Assembly (NCBI GenBank): GCA_002455335.1
Contig: DKKP01000163.1
Location: forward strand, 830 to 12,024
Direction: 5' to 3'
From: Anaerolineales bacterium UBA6663
GTDB lineage: Bacteria; Chloroflexota; Anaerolineae; Anaerolineales; UBA6663
Length of the DNA: 11,195 bases
The translations under genes were made by a program, and so were the position numbers. This document shows positions 1 through 5,555 of this stretch, piece by piece (position 1 is the stretch's first letter; every line of letters starts with the position of its first letter). The notes below the pieces were generated by a model. The model did not search any database. It was not told the DNA's origin and saw only the letters and a list, made by a program, of their open reading frames with translations.

Positions 1-503
1 CCACGGGCGTCTCTGAGGCCCTTGTGCCATTCGACCCGACCCGACCCGCCTGTATCGACGATCTCGCGCCCGATGCGCTCAGCGTCGTCGAGCGCTGTGG
101 CACGGTCAAGGAGTTGATCATCCGGTATCTGGGTGGCCCAACCACGACCATTCAGGCGCCACCGACCATCAAAGGCGATGCCACGATCGGCAGTGCGCGC
201 TTCAGCCCCGATGGGCGCCGCGTTGCCTTTGCGCTCACGAGCACTGGCCTCCCAGACACGATCAGCTGGGTCGCGGTCTCCGACGGACTGGGCGGCGGGG
301 CGACGCAATTACTCCAGAGCGGGCCCAATGAGCAATACGCCGTCGTCGCCTGGCTGAGCCGGAGCGATCTGCTCGTTCAGGGGCGCCGGCTTGTCTGTGA
401 CACCGCCTGCGAATCGCTTTACGTGCTCAATCTGGAGACCGGCAACCGGGTCGAATTCGCTTTGGGCGCCTTTGTGGCTTTTGCGGCTCCGACGAGCGAT
501 TGA
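1..503 (+). CDS. C-terminal part of a TolB/PD40-like beta-propeller protein (5' end outside window)
   Basis: The frame is open from the window edge (first full codon at 3) to a TGA at 501-503, so the gene begins upstream. The GTG at 24 is merely an in-frame codon with no ribosome binding site before it. About 167 residues are visible. The segment ARFSPDGRRVAFA, followed by a strand and then VSDGLGGGATQLL, is the typical blade signature of PD40/TolB-type propellers. A second blade-like stretch, LYVLNLETGNRVEF, lies near the end. Two cysteines (CDTAC) are close enough to form a disulfide if the protein is exported, which is common for this class. No catalytic motif is visible, so the function is unknown. 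It may be the tail of a larger cell-surface or periplasmic protein. Propeller assignment is fairly safe; any specific role would be a guess. Confidence 0.6.
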   Translation, partial: TGVSEALVPFDPTRPACIDDLAPDALSVVERCGTVKELIIRYLGGPTTTIQAPPTIKGDATIGSARFSPDGRRVAFALTSTGLPDTISWVAVSDGLGGGATQLLQSGPNEQYAVVAWLSRSDLLVQGRRLVCDTACESLYVLNLETGNRVEFALGAFVAFAAPTSD

Positions 504-527
504 ATCGGGGATTGGCGGTTGTACAAG

Positions 528-550
528 CCCAAAACTGGACAGGGTTTGGG
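528..550 (+). terminator. Inverted repeat after the propeller gene; weak terminator or operator
   Basis: CCCAAA (528-533) and TTTGGG (545-550) are exact reverse complements separated by 11 bases. Allowing a bulged A, the stem extends to CCCAAAC with GTTTGGG. It starts 25 bases after the stop of the upstream gene but has no T-tract behind it, so intrinsic termination is doubtful. It could equally be a protein-binding site upstream of the phosphatase gene. Confidence 0.3.
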
Positions 551-604
551 TAAAATCAAGAGATCGGTGAGCACACTCCGCACACCGTGGAAATGCGTCT
601 CACC

Positions 605-608
605 GAGG
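605..608 (+). promoter_or_regulatory. Ribosome binding site supporting the GTG start at 615
   Basis: GAGG lies six bases before the GTG at 615. The more upstream in-frame starts (TTG 519, TTG 546, GTG 567) have no comparable purine-rich sequence and would add residues foreign to the phosphatase fold. GTG 636 would also give a sensible protein but lacks a binding site. Confidence 0.55.
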
Positions 609-614
609 TTTATC

Positions 615-1196
615 GTGCCGGCTCGTCGTTATACCGTGCCCCATCCGATCGTGTATTTCGTCCGACACGCCACTCCGGACTGGTCACGGACGGATCTGGT
701 CTATCACATCCCACCGGGACCACCGCTGGTACCGGCGGGCGAGGCTGAGGCTGGCGAGCTTGGTCAGTATCTCTTGAGCCAGGGCATTCGTCAGGTATGG
801 CACAGTCCGCTCGAACGGACCCGACGCACCGCGGAGCTTGCGGCCTCGGTTTGTGACGCCGGGCTGCGTTGCGAGCTGGGGCTCAGCGAGATGCGCCCGG
901 ACGAGACGCACGACCGCGTTCGAGAACGTCTCTGGCCGGTGTGGCAGGAAGCCATTTCCTACAGCCTCACTCACGGTCCACTTGCCCTCGTAACTCACGG
1001 CGGTCCGATCCTGACCATGTTGCAGGCGTTGAACCTGCCGCAAGATGTGCTGCAGTTCTATATGCGCGTGTTTGATCGGGGCAACCCGGTTCCGCCGGCC
1101 GGGGTGTGGAAGGCTGTGCGTCCCGGATCCGATTCATTGTGGGATGTCAGCCTGGCTTTCGTGCCGCAAGCTTATCGAAGTCGACTTGCGGTCTAG
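615..1196 (+). CDS. Histidine phosphatase (phosphoglycerate mutase-like) family protein
   Basis: The encoded protein has 193 residues from the GTG at 615. It shows the branch-1 histidine phosphatase pattern in order. The RH motif FVRHATPDW holds R17 and the nucleophile H18. SPLERTRRTAE (64-74) provides the second phosphate-binding arginine, R68. LVTHGGPI holds the second catalytic histidine, H128. A glutamate in LSEMRPDE (around 92) is positioned to act as the general acid. The length is typical for small phosphatases of this superfamily (cobC, gpmB, SixA-like), and these cannot be told apart reliably by motif alone, so the substrate is unknown. No signal peptide is seen, so it is probably cytoplasmic. 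It is a single gene, 111 bases after the preceding stop, and convergent with the AEC gene downstream. An open frame continues back to a TTG at 519, but that extension (Lys/Arg/Pro-rich) has no resemblance to the family. Confidence 0.85.
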   Translation: MPARRYTVPHPIVYFVRHATPDWSRTDLVYHIPPGPPLVPAGEAEAGELGQYLLSQGIRQVWHSPLERTRRTAELAASVCDAGLRCELGLSEMRPDETHDRVRERLWPVWQEAISYSLTHGPLALVTHGGPILTMLQALNLPQDVLQFYMRVFDRGNPVPPAGVWKAVRPGSDSLWDVSLAFVPQAYRSRLAV

Positions 1197-1198
1197 CC

Positions 1199-1217
1199 CT
1201 GCCGTCGTCAGCGGCAG
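1199..1217. terminator. Small hairpin between convergent genes, possible bidirectional terminator
   Basis: CTGCCG (1199-1204) pairs with CGGCAG (1212-1217) across a 7-base loop, filling the 21-base gap between the phosphatase stop and the AEC stop. There is no T-tract on either side, so it would be at best a weak or factor-assisted terminator. Its position between two convergent stop codons is the main support. Confidence 0.4.
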
Positions 1218-2132
1218 CTATCCTCCCAGCCAGGCGATCAGGGGCGTCAGCGTGAACGGGCTCAGCAGCGTGCTGAGCAATACGCCGGCGGTCGCCAGAT
1301 CCAGATCCAGATCATATTGCATCGCGATCACTGTGGTAACGACCGCCGCGGGCATGGACGCTTCGAGGATCCCGGCCTGACGGGCTGCGCCATCCAACCC
1401 GAAGACGCTGGCGAGCGACCAGGCGACGAGCGGCGCCACGACGAGCTGGAGCGACACGCTGGCCCCCACAGCCCACCGCTGACTGCCGGAGAGCCGGCTC
1501 AGTCGTGAGGCCGCGATCTGCATCCCGAGCACGATCAACATCACAGGGATGCCCGCGTCGGCCATGAGCGTCACAGCGCGGTCGATCGCGAGCGGCAAGG
1601 TCACGCCCCCCAGACGCAGAGCCTCGGCCGCGACGACGGCGTAGAACACCGGTATTCGAAGCAACTCGCGGGCGGCGGCCCCGATGTCTGCGCGACCAAG
1701 CCCGGCCACGAAGACCCCGACCGTGTACACGGCCAGCGTGCTGGCGATGAAGAAAGCCACGGCATAGCTAAGCGCCTCGTCACCGAAGGCAAAAGCCACG
1801 ATCGCCAGTCCGAAATTCCCGCCATTGACGAAAGTCGATGACACAATCAGTGTCGCCCAGCGCTGGCGATCGAGCCTCAGAACCCAGCCGACAAAACCCG
1901 CCACAATGATCATCACGGCGATCACGGCCCACGTGAAGCCCGTCATACGCACAAGGGCCGGCTCGCTGACCTCGGATTTGAGAAGCGAGTTGAAGATCAG
2001 ACAGGGGCTAAAGATGAAGAACACCACCTGGCCGATCGAACGGATATCGAGACTGGCCCGTCGCTGCAGTACATACCCGAATCCGGCGCAGATCAACACC
2101 GGGAGGAGATTGTCAAGAAAAATGGAGACCAT
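1218..2132 (-). CDS. AEC-family (auxin efflux carrier type) permease
   Basis: The protein has 304 residues, almost entirely hydrophobic, with about ten predicted membrane segments, the usual size for bacterial AEC transporters. The N-terminal start MVSIFLDNLLPVLICAGFGY is the characteristic first helix. The conserved Asn/Gly motif in the middle reads FVNGGNFGL (101-109). The second half carries the other family signature, ASMPAAVVTTVIA (258-270), normally in a pseudo-symmetric crossover helix. Known bacterial members export or exchange small organic anions such as malonate or malate, or are uncharacterised; the substrate here cannot be inferred. The gene lies downstream of the HEAT-repeat gene on the same strand, but an intrinsic terminator ends five bases before its ATG and no Shine-Dalgarno is visible. 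Expression therefore looks low, read-through dependent, or uses a start I cannot define. A tandem GATCTG triplet encodes DLDLDL near residues 274-279. Confidence 0.85.
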   Translation of the reverse strand: MVSIFLDNLLPVLICAGFGYVLQRRASLDIRSIGQVVFFIFSPCLIFNSLLKSEVSEPALVRMTGFTWAVIAVMIIVAGFVGWVLRLDRQRWATLIVSSTFVNGGNFGLAIVAFAFGDEALSYAVAFFIASTLAVYTVGVFVAGLGRADIGAAARELLRIPVFYAVVAAEALRLGGVTLPLAIDRAVTLMADAGIPVMLIVLGMQIAASRLSRLSGSQRWAVGASVSLQLVVAPLVAWSLASVFGLDGAARQAGILEASMPAAVVTTVIAMQYDLDLDLATAGVLLSTLLSPFTLTPLIAWLGG

Positions 2133-2137
2133 GAGGC

Positions 2138-2164
2138 AAAAAAACGCCCCGTCCAGACGGGGCG
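2138..2164 (-). terminator. Intrinsic terminator of the decarboxylase-rseP-HEAT group
   Basis: On the - strand CGCCCCGTC (2164-2156) pairs perfectly with GACGGGGCG (2153-2145), with two bases between the arms, giving eight stacked pairs and a four-base loop. It is followed immediately by seven T residues (2144-2138). This is a textbook rho-independent terminator, 20 bases after the HEAT-repeat stop codon. On the + strand no T-tract follows, so it is directional. Confidence 0.92.
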
Positions 2165-2183
2165 AGCGTGAGGCAGAACGCCT

Positions 2184-3194
2184 TCAGTTGAGCCGATCGT
2201 CGAGCTTCTTTTTGGGATCGAGCTCCGGCTTGAGGTCGGGGAGCTCATCCAGCTCGAAAAGCGCGAAATCGGTGATGTCGTCGTGAAAGGCCGCGTTCTC
2301 GAGCGCTTCTTCGATGAAATCGCGCTCATCGCCATCTCGGGTTCGACTCAGCACGGCCTCGAGCGCCTGGCGGGCTTCGTTGCCCCCGATCTGGCCCAGG
2401 CTCCAGACAGCGGCCTCGCGGATCTGGATATCGGGGTCATTGAGCAGTTTCCGAAGCGGGCTCACGGCCCGCTCGAGCTCGAGTTCGCCGGCCGAACGAG
2501 CGGCTTCAAAGCGGATCTCGTTATCTGTATTGGTCAGTTCGGCCAACACCGTCTCGGCCCAGCGCTCATCGGCGCTCCGTCCCATCGCGAATAACGCGCT
2601 GACACGAAACTGCTGATCGGGTGACGCGTACGCCGTCTCAATCAAGCCCGGGATGTCCTCCCGGCTCGAGAAGGCCAGCGCTTCGAGCGCGCGCCGCCGA
2701 ACTTCGGCCGGGCCAGTGCCATGAAAGACGCTGAGCAAGGCCTCTTCGACCCGAAGGAGATGGCTTGCCGGGATCTCCTCAACTTCACCCATATACACGT
2801 ACCGCCCCAGCGTACTGGCAGCCGCGGCGCGGACCTCCATCTCGGGGTCGTGGCCCAGCCGATCGAGCAGCGGGGCGATCAGGTCGGCATCCTCCGACTC
2901 CCATAAGGCCGTGATCGCATTGCGACGCACTTCGGGGTCATCATCATCCATCGCGATCCGATAAACGGCTTCGAAATCGACCTCGAAATTGCCTTCGGCC
3001 AGCTCGCCCAGGTCTTCGATCAACGCGCGTCGGCGGCTGATCGCGATATTGGGCCAGGCGCGTTCGAGCGCATCGGCCTCACGCGCGTCCAGATCCGAAA
3101 GGGCAAACAGCGCTGTGCCTTTGGTGGTATCGCCTTCGCTCTGAAGGGCGCGCACGACATCTTCAAAACGCGGAATACTCTTGTTGGGGGCCAT
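2184..3194 (-). CDS. HEAT-repeat (PBS lyase-like) protein
   Basis: The protein has 336 residues starting MAPNKSIPRFEDVV. From about residue 80 to 305 it contains a run of roughly 30-residue alpha-helical repeats of the HEAT/PBS-lyase type. Recurring patterns include DPEVRRNAITALWE, EMEVRAAAASTLGRYV, AEVRRRALEALAF, NEIRFEAARSAGEL and IQIREAAVWSLGQIG. There is no signal peptide or membrane segment, so it is a cytoplasmic scaffold or binding protein. The C-terminus is an acidic tail (about 306-336) ending in a short lysine cluster. The open frame continues 81 codons upstream into the rseP coding region, but that part is a shadow. The ATG at 3194 is only two bases past the rseP stop, which argues for translational coupling. 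Such proteins usually bind partner proteins; the tight linkage suggests a role with, or expression tied to, the membrane protease. The exact function is unknown. Confidence 0.85.
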   Translation of the reverse strand: MAPNKSIPRFEDVVRALQSEGDTTKGTALFALSDLDAREADALERAWPNIAISRRRALIEDLGELAEGNFEVDFEAVYRIAMDDDDPEVRRNAITALWESEDADLIAPLLDRLGHDPEMEVRAAAASTLGRYVYMGEVEEIPASHLLRVEEALLSVFHGTGPAEVRRRALEALAFSSREDIPGLIETAYASPDQQFRVSALFAMGRSADERWAETVLAELTNTDNEIRFEAARSAGELELERAVSPLRKLLNDPDIQIREAAVWSLGQIGGNEARQALEAVLSRTRDGDERDFIEEALENAAFHDDITDFALFELDELPDLKPELDPKKKLDDRLN

Positions 3195-3196
3195 GG

Positions 3197-4348
3197 CTAT
3201 CTCTGAATGATCGGGTTGACGACATCGAAGTAAGTGATGACGGCCATCAGCCCGAGCAACATCACCATGCCCGCGAGATGAACAAGCCCCTCGCGAGCCG
3301 GGTCGATGCGACGACCGCGTATGGCCTCGACCAGCACGAACAGGATCCGGCCGCCATCGAGGGCCGGGAGCGGCAGAAGGTTCGTCAGGCCGAGGGCGAC
3401 GCTGATCAGGCCGATCAGTTGTACGAGCGGAAACCACGACTCGGTCACCTGGGTCGCTTCGATGACCACTTCGGTGACCTGGAACATGCCCACGATCCCG
3501 ACGGGGCGAGCTTCCTCGGGACGGATCGTGCCCTGGATCAAACGTCCGGGCAGGCTGGCGAGCTGGCGGAACTGGTCGACCATCAGCGCGCCCGCGTGCT
3601 GCGTTGCTTCAGGCCAGTCGTAGCCTGGGCCAAGCGCCTGCGTCTGGCTGAGGCCGACGCCCATCGCGCCCTGACCCTCGGGGGTCTCTGAGGGCAGGCG
3701 CGGACGGACCGATACGACGACCTCTTGTTCAGCGCGCATCACGACCAACGTGATGTCGCGACCGCGATTGGCGCTGACCTGCTCGAGCAGATCCGATGTG
3801 CTGGCGATGGGCAGGCCGTCGACGCTGACCAGCACGTCGCCAGGCAGCAAGCCCGCGGCTTCGGCCGGAGACCCGGGCACCACCTGGCTCAAGCTGACGA
3901 TTGGATCCTGGATCGAGTTGATCCGGAAGGCGATCGTCAGGAGCAAGAAGGCGAAGACCAGGTTGAAGAGCGAGCCGGCAGCCAGTATCCAAATCCGGGC
4001 GCGTTTGGAGGCGGTTGCCAGGCCGTCGTTGGCATTTGGGTCATCCTCGCCACGCGGTCGGACAAAGCCGCCGATTGGGAGGAGGTTGAGCGAGTAGACC
4101 GTGCTCTCGCCGCCGAGCGCCTCAGGGGTGGGCACCTGGCCGCCGAAGAAGAACTTCAGCTTGCGCTCGCGTTTGCTCCAGACCGTGCCGATCAGCCGTG
4201 GTGGAAAACCAAGCGCAAACTCCTCGACAAAGACACCGACCGAACGTGATGCCAGGTAGTGCCCGAGTTCGTGGACAAAAACCAGGCCGTTGAGGATCAC
4301 CAGGAAGGCGATGATGTTTCCGGCAGTGCCGAAAGGTAATGCATCCAT
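3197..4348 (-). CDS. rseP: RseP-type site-2 (RIP) intramembrane zinc metalloprotease
   Basis: The protein has 383 residues and all hallmarks of bacterial site-2 proteases. A first membrane helix carries HELGH (26-30), giving two zinc-ligand histidines and the catalytic glutamate. LLPIGGFVRPRG (89-100) follows in the membrane-reentrant region. A second helix starts GSLFNLVFAF (125-134), and one PDZ domain lies at about 150-215 (PGSPAEAAGLLPGD). The C-terminal membrane motif NLLPLPALDGGR (323-334) has the third zinc ligand, D331. Family members cleave membrane-bound anti-sigma factors or signal-peptide remnants. No sigma or anti-sigma gene is in this window, so the substrate is unknown. One PDZ domain, rather than the two of Escherichia coli RseP, is common outside Proteobacteria. 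The gene lies 36 bases after the decarboxylase stop, with a TATAAT hexamer just before its ATG, and two bases before the HEAT-repeat gene. Confidence 0.95.
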   Translation of the reverse strand: MDALPFGTAGNIIAFLVILNGLVFVHELGHYLASRSVGVFVEEFALGFPPRLIGTVWSKRERKLKFFFGGQVPTPEALGGESTVYSLNLLPIGGFVRPRGEDDPNANDGLATASKRARIWILAAGSLFNLVFAFLLLTIAFRINSIQDPIVSLSQVVPGSPAEAAGLLPGDVLVSVDGLPIASTSDLLEQVSANRGRDITLVVMRAEQEVVVSVRPRLPSETPEGQGAMGVGLSQTQALGPGYDWPEATQHAGALMVDQFRQLASLPGRLIQGTIRPEEARPVGIVGMFQVTEVVIEATQVTESWFPLVQLIGLISVALGLTNLLPLPALDGGRILFVLVEAIRGRRIDPAREGLVHLAGMVMLLGLMAVITYFDVVNPIIQR

Positions 4349-4354
4349 CTCGTC

Positions 4355-4360
4355 ATTATA
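4355..4360 (-). promoter_or_regulatory. Candidate -10 element (TATAAT) just before rseP
   Basis: A perfect consensus TATAAT on the - strand is followed by only six bases (GACGAG) before the rseP ATG. If used, transcription would begin at or within a base or two of the start codon, giving a leaderless mRNA. There is no recognisable -35 element at the expected 16-18 base distance, so it could be chance. The same short gap lacks a well-spaced Shine-Dalgarno sequence, which fits either leaderless initiation or coupling from the gene upstream. Confidence 0.4.
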
Positions 4361-4380
4361 CCGCCCGCATGGAGCGAGAA

Positions 4381-4394
4381 GCGGTCAGCGGTCA
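4381..4394. repeat. Tandem 7-base direct repeat over the decarboxylase stop codon
   Basis: GCGGTCA occurs twice in succession (4381-4387 and 4388-4394) on the + strand and covers the last codons and the stop of the decarboxylase gene. It may be a small slippage duplication at the gene end. No function is evident. Confidence 0.5.
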
Positions 4395-5365
4395 GCCACG
4401 ACGCTGGCCGCGGGGCCGGGCGGGGCGGTGAGAACGGTCGGGACGCCGAGCGCGCGCAACCTTCGTTCGACCTCGGCGGCGTGGGCGCTCGGCGTCAGAC
4501 AGTGGACGTTCGGGCCGGCGTCGATCGTAAAGCAAACCGGCAGCCCTTCGGCGCGCCAGGTCGGCAGCGCCTGCAAGATCGCGATAGTGAGTGGCTCCCA
4601 ATACAGCAGGGCGGGGCGGCTGGTCATCATCACGGCATGCATGGCGATGGCGTCTTCCTCGACCACGGTGGCGAAGCGCTCGAAGTCGCGGGCGAGCAGC
4701 GCGGTTCGGCAGGCGGAGAGCCGATCGTGGGCGCCTGCGACACGCGCTCGTTGAAACGGGCTGGTGTCCGCAATGCCATGGCCCTCGGTGGAGCCGGTCG
4801 CTTTATGTGCGGCGCTGATCACGGCGATCACGTCGGTCAGATCCCAATGGGTCGGCGGCGCGATGCTGAAGGCGTAACTGTCGGAGCCATCAGCGGCGCG
4901 GCCCAGCTGCCACTCGGTGAACCCTCCCGGGATCGAGCGCGAGGCTGAACCGGAGCCGCGGCGGGCAAGCGCCGATAGTTCGTTGGGCTCGAGGTTCAGG
5001 CCGGCGGCAGACGCCGCCGCAACCGTGAGCGCGGCAAACCCGGAGGCCGATGAGGCGATCCCTGCGCCTGAGGGAAACGTATTGCCAGACTCGACCTGGG
5101 CGGGCAGGGCGATGCCCGCCCGCTCCCGGATCAAGTCGAGGTGGCGGCTTACCCTTTCGAGCGCCGCGCCCGTGGCGACCACGCCATTCAGAGTCAGCCT
5201 GTCTTCCTTGAACTCGGGGTTGAAAGTCACCGTGGTGACCGTTTTCAGACCGGCGAGGTTCATAGACAAAGACGGATTGCTTGGCAGCCGCAAGGCCTGG
5301 TCGCGGTTTCCCCAGTACTTAATGAAGGCGATATTGGAGAGTGCTTCGGCGGTTGCGGTCAGCAT
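4385..5365 (-). CDS. mvaD: Mevalonate diphosphate/phosphate decarboxylase (GHMP superfamily)
   Basis: The protein has 326 residues, a usual length for the family. Motifs appear in order: NIAFIKYWGNRD (11-22), LPSNPSLSMNL (27-37), the ATP-binding loop SGNTFPSGAGIASSASG (93-109), ARRGSGSASRS (134-144) and TIDAGPN (280-286), in which D282 is the catalytic aspartate. Family members use ATP to phosphorylate the 3-hydroxyl and then decarboxylate, giving isopentenyl diphosphate from diphosphomevalonate, or isopentenyl phosphate from phosphomevalonate. The usual KYWGK lysine is Asn here (N20), whereas the serines S138 and S140 and arginine R143 of the phosphate pocket are kept. Loss of that lysine fits a monophosphate substrate, so the assignment between the two activities is open. 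The enzyme is cytoplasmic and isoprenoid-forming. It heads the group with rseP and the HEAT gene. GGGGTGAT lies about ten bases before the ATG as a plausible ribosome binding site. Confidence 0.9.
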   Translation of the reverse strand: MLTATAEALSNIAFIKYWGNRDQALRLPSNPSLSMNLAGLKTVTTVTFNPEFKEDRLTLNGVVATGAALERVSRHLDLIRERAGIALPAQVESGNTFPSGAGIASSASGFAALTVAAASAAGLNLEPNELSALARRGSGSASRSIPGGFTEWQLGRAADGSDSYAFSIAPPTHWDLTDVIAVISAAHKATGSTEGHGIADTSPFQRARVAGAHDRLSACRTALLARDFERFATVVEEDAIAMHAVMMTSRPALLYWEPLTIAILQALPTWRAEGLPVCFTIDAGPNVHCLTPSAHAAEVERRLRALGVPTVLTAPPGPAASVVADR

Positions 5366-5455
5366 GGCGAGATGATCACCCCGGTGTTGGATCTGTGGGC
5401 CAAGGATACACCATTCGCAGAAAGCGGCTCGGACGGCCGCAAACGTCCAGAGTTT

Positions 5456-5478
5456 GTGGAAACGGTACCTTGTTCCAC
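5456..5478. promoter_or_regulatory. Inverted repeat 1 upstream of the ROK promoter, candidate operator
   Basis: GTGGAA (5456-5461) and TTCCAC (5473-5478) are exact reverse complements separated by 11 bases, 23 bases overall, centred at 5467. The site sits just upstream of the -35 element. That position suits a transcription factor, possibly the ROK protein itself, since this family often autoregulates. It does not match an operator consensus I know. Confidence 0.45.
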
Positions 5479-5499
5479 TTTGTAAAGATGCTTGACAAA
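5479..5499. promoter_or_regulatory. Inverted repeat 2 overlapping the ROK -35 element, candidate operator
   Basis: TTTGT (5479-5483) and ACAAA (5495-5499) are reverse complements, again with an 11-base spacer. The right arm overlaps the TTGACA box, so occupancy would block RNA polymerase. Its centre (5489) is 22 bases, about two helical turns, from that of inverted repeat 1. The arms are short, so chance occurrence is possible. Confidence 0.35.
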
Positions 5500-5519
5500 C
5501 GTAAGTGCCATGCTAGAAT
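5492..5519 (+). promoter_or_regulatory. Sigma-70-type promoter for the ROK gene
   Basis: A perfect -35 TTGACA (5492-5497) is followed after 16 bases by TAGAAT (5514-5519), which matches five of six -10 bases. TGC directly precedes the hexamer, forming an extended -10. The predicted start is near 5526, leaving a leader of about 30 bases before the ROK ATG. The element sits in the divergent region and overlaps inverted repeat 2. Confidence 0.85.
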
Positions 5520-5555
5520 GACCCTTAACCTAGTCGGGCCATAAATCTGGGACGC

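Larger units (their letters stand above)
5366..5555. other. Divergent intergenic region between the decarboxylase and ROK genes
   Basis: This 190-base stretch separates two divergent genes. The right half holds the ROK promoter and two inverted repeats. The left half holds a stem CTCGGACG (5428-5435) with CGTCCaGAG (5444-5452, one bulged A), of unknown role. I find no convincing promoter on the - strand for the decarboxylase. The best -10-like hexamer is TATCCT, with a TG one base upstream of it, on the - strand near 5410-5405, without a good -35. Confidence 0.6.

Noticed and set aside
551..556. TAAAAT as a -10 element for the phosphatase gene.
   Set aside because: No -35-like hexamer lies 16-18 bases upstream, and the nearest TTGTAC is 26 bases away.
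1295..1312. Three tandem copies of CCAGAT within the AEC gene.
   Set aside because: It is in frame, encodes DLDLDL, and is too short to suggest phase variation or a mobile origin.
3195..3437. N-terminal extension of the HEAT-repeat frame by 81 codons.
   Set aside because: It lies fully inside the rseP coding sequence in another frame, is Arg/Pro-rich and low in complexity, and lacks repeat-like sequence. The ATG at 3194 is the sensible start.
3278..4948. Several + strand open frames of 137-174 codons opposite rseP and the decarboxylase.
   Set aside because: They are shadows of genes with clear catalytic motifs on the - strand; none has a recognisable motif or ribosome binding site.
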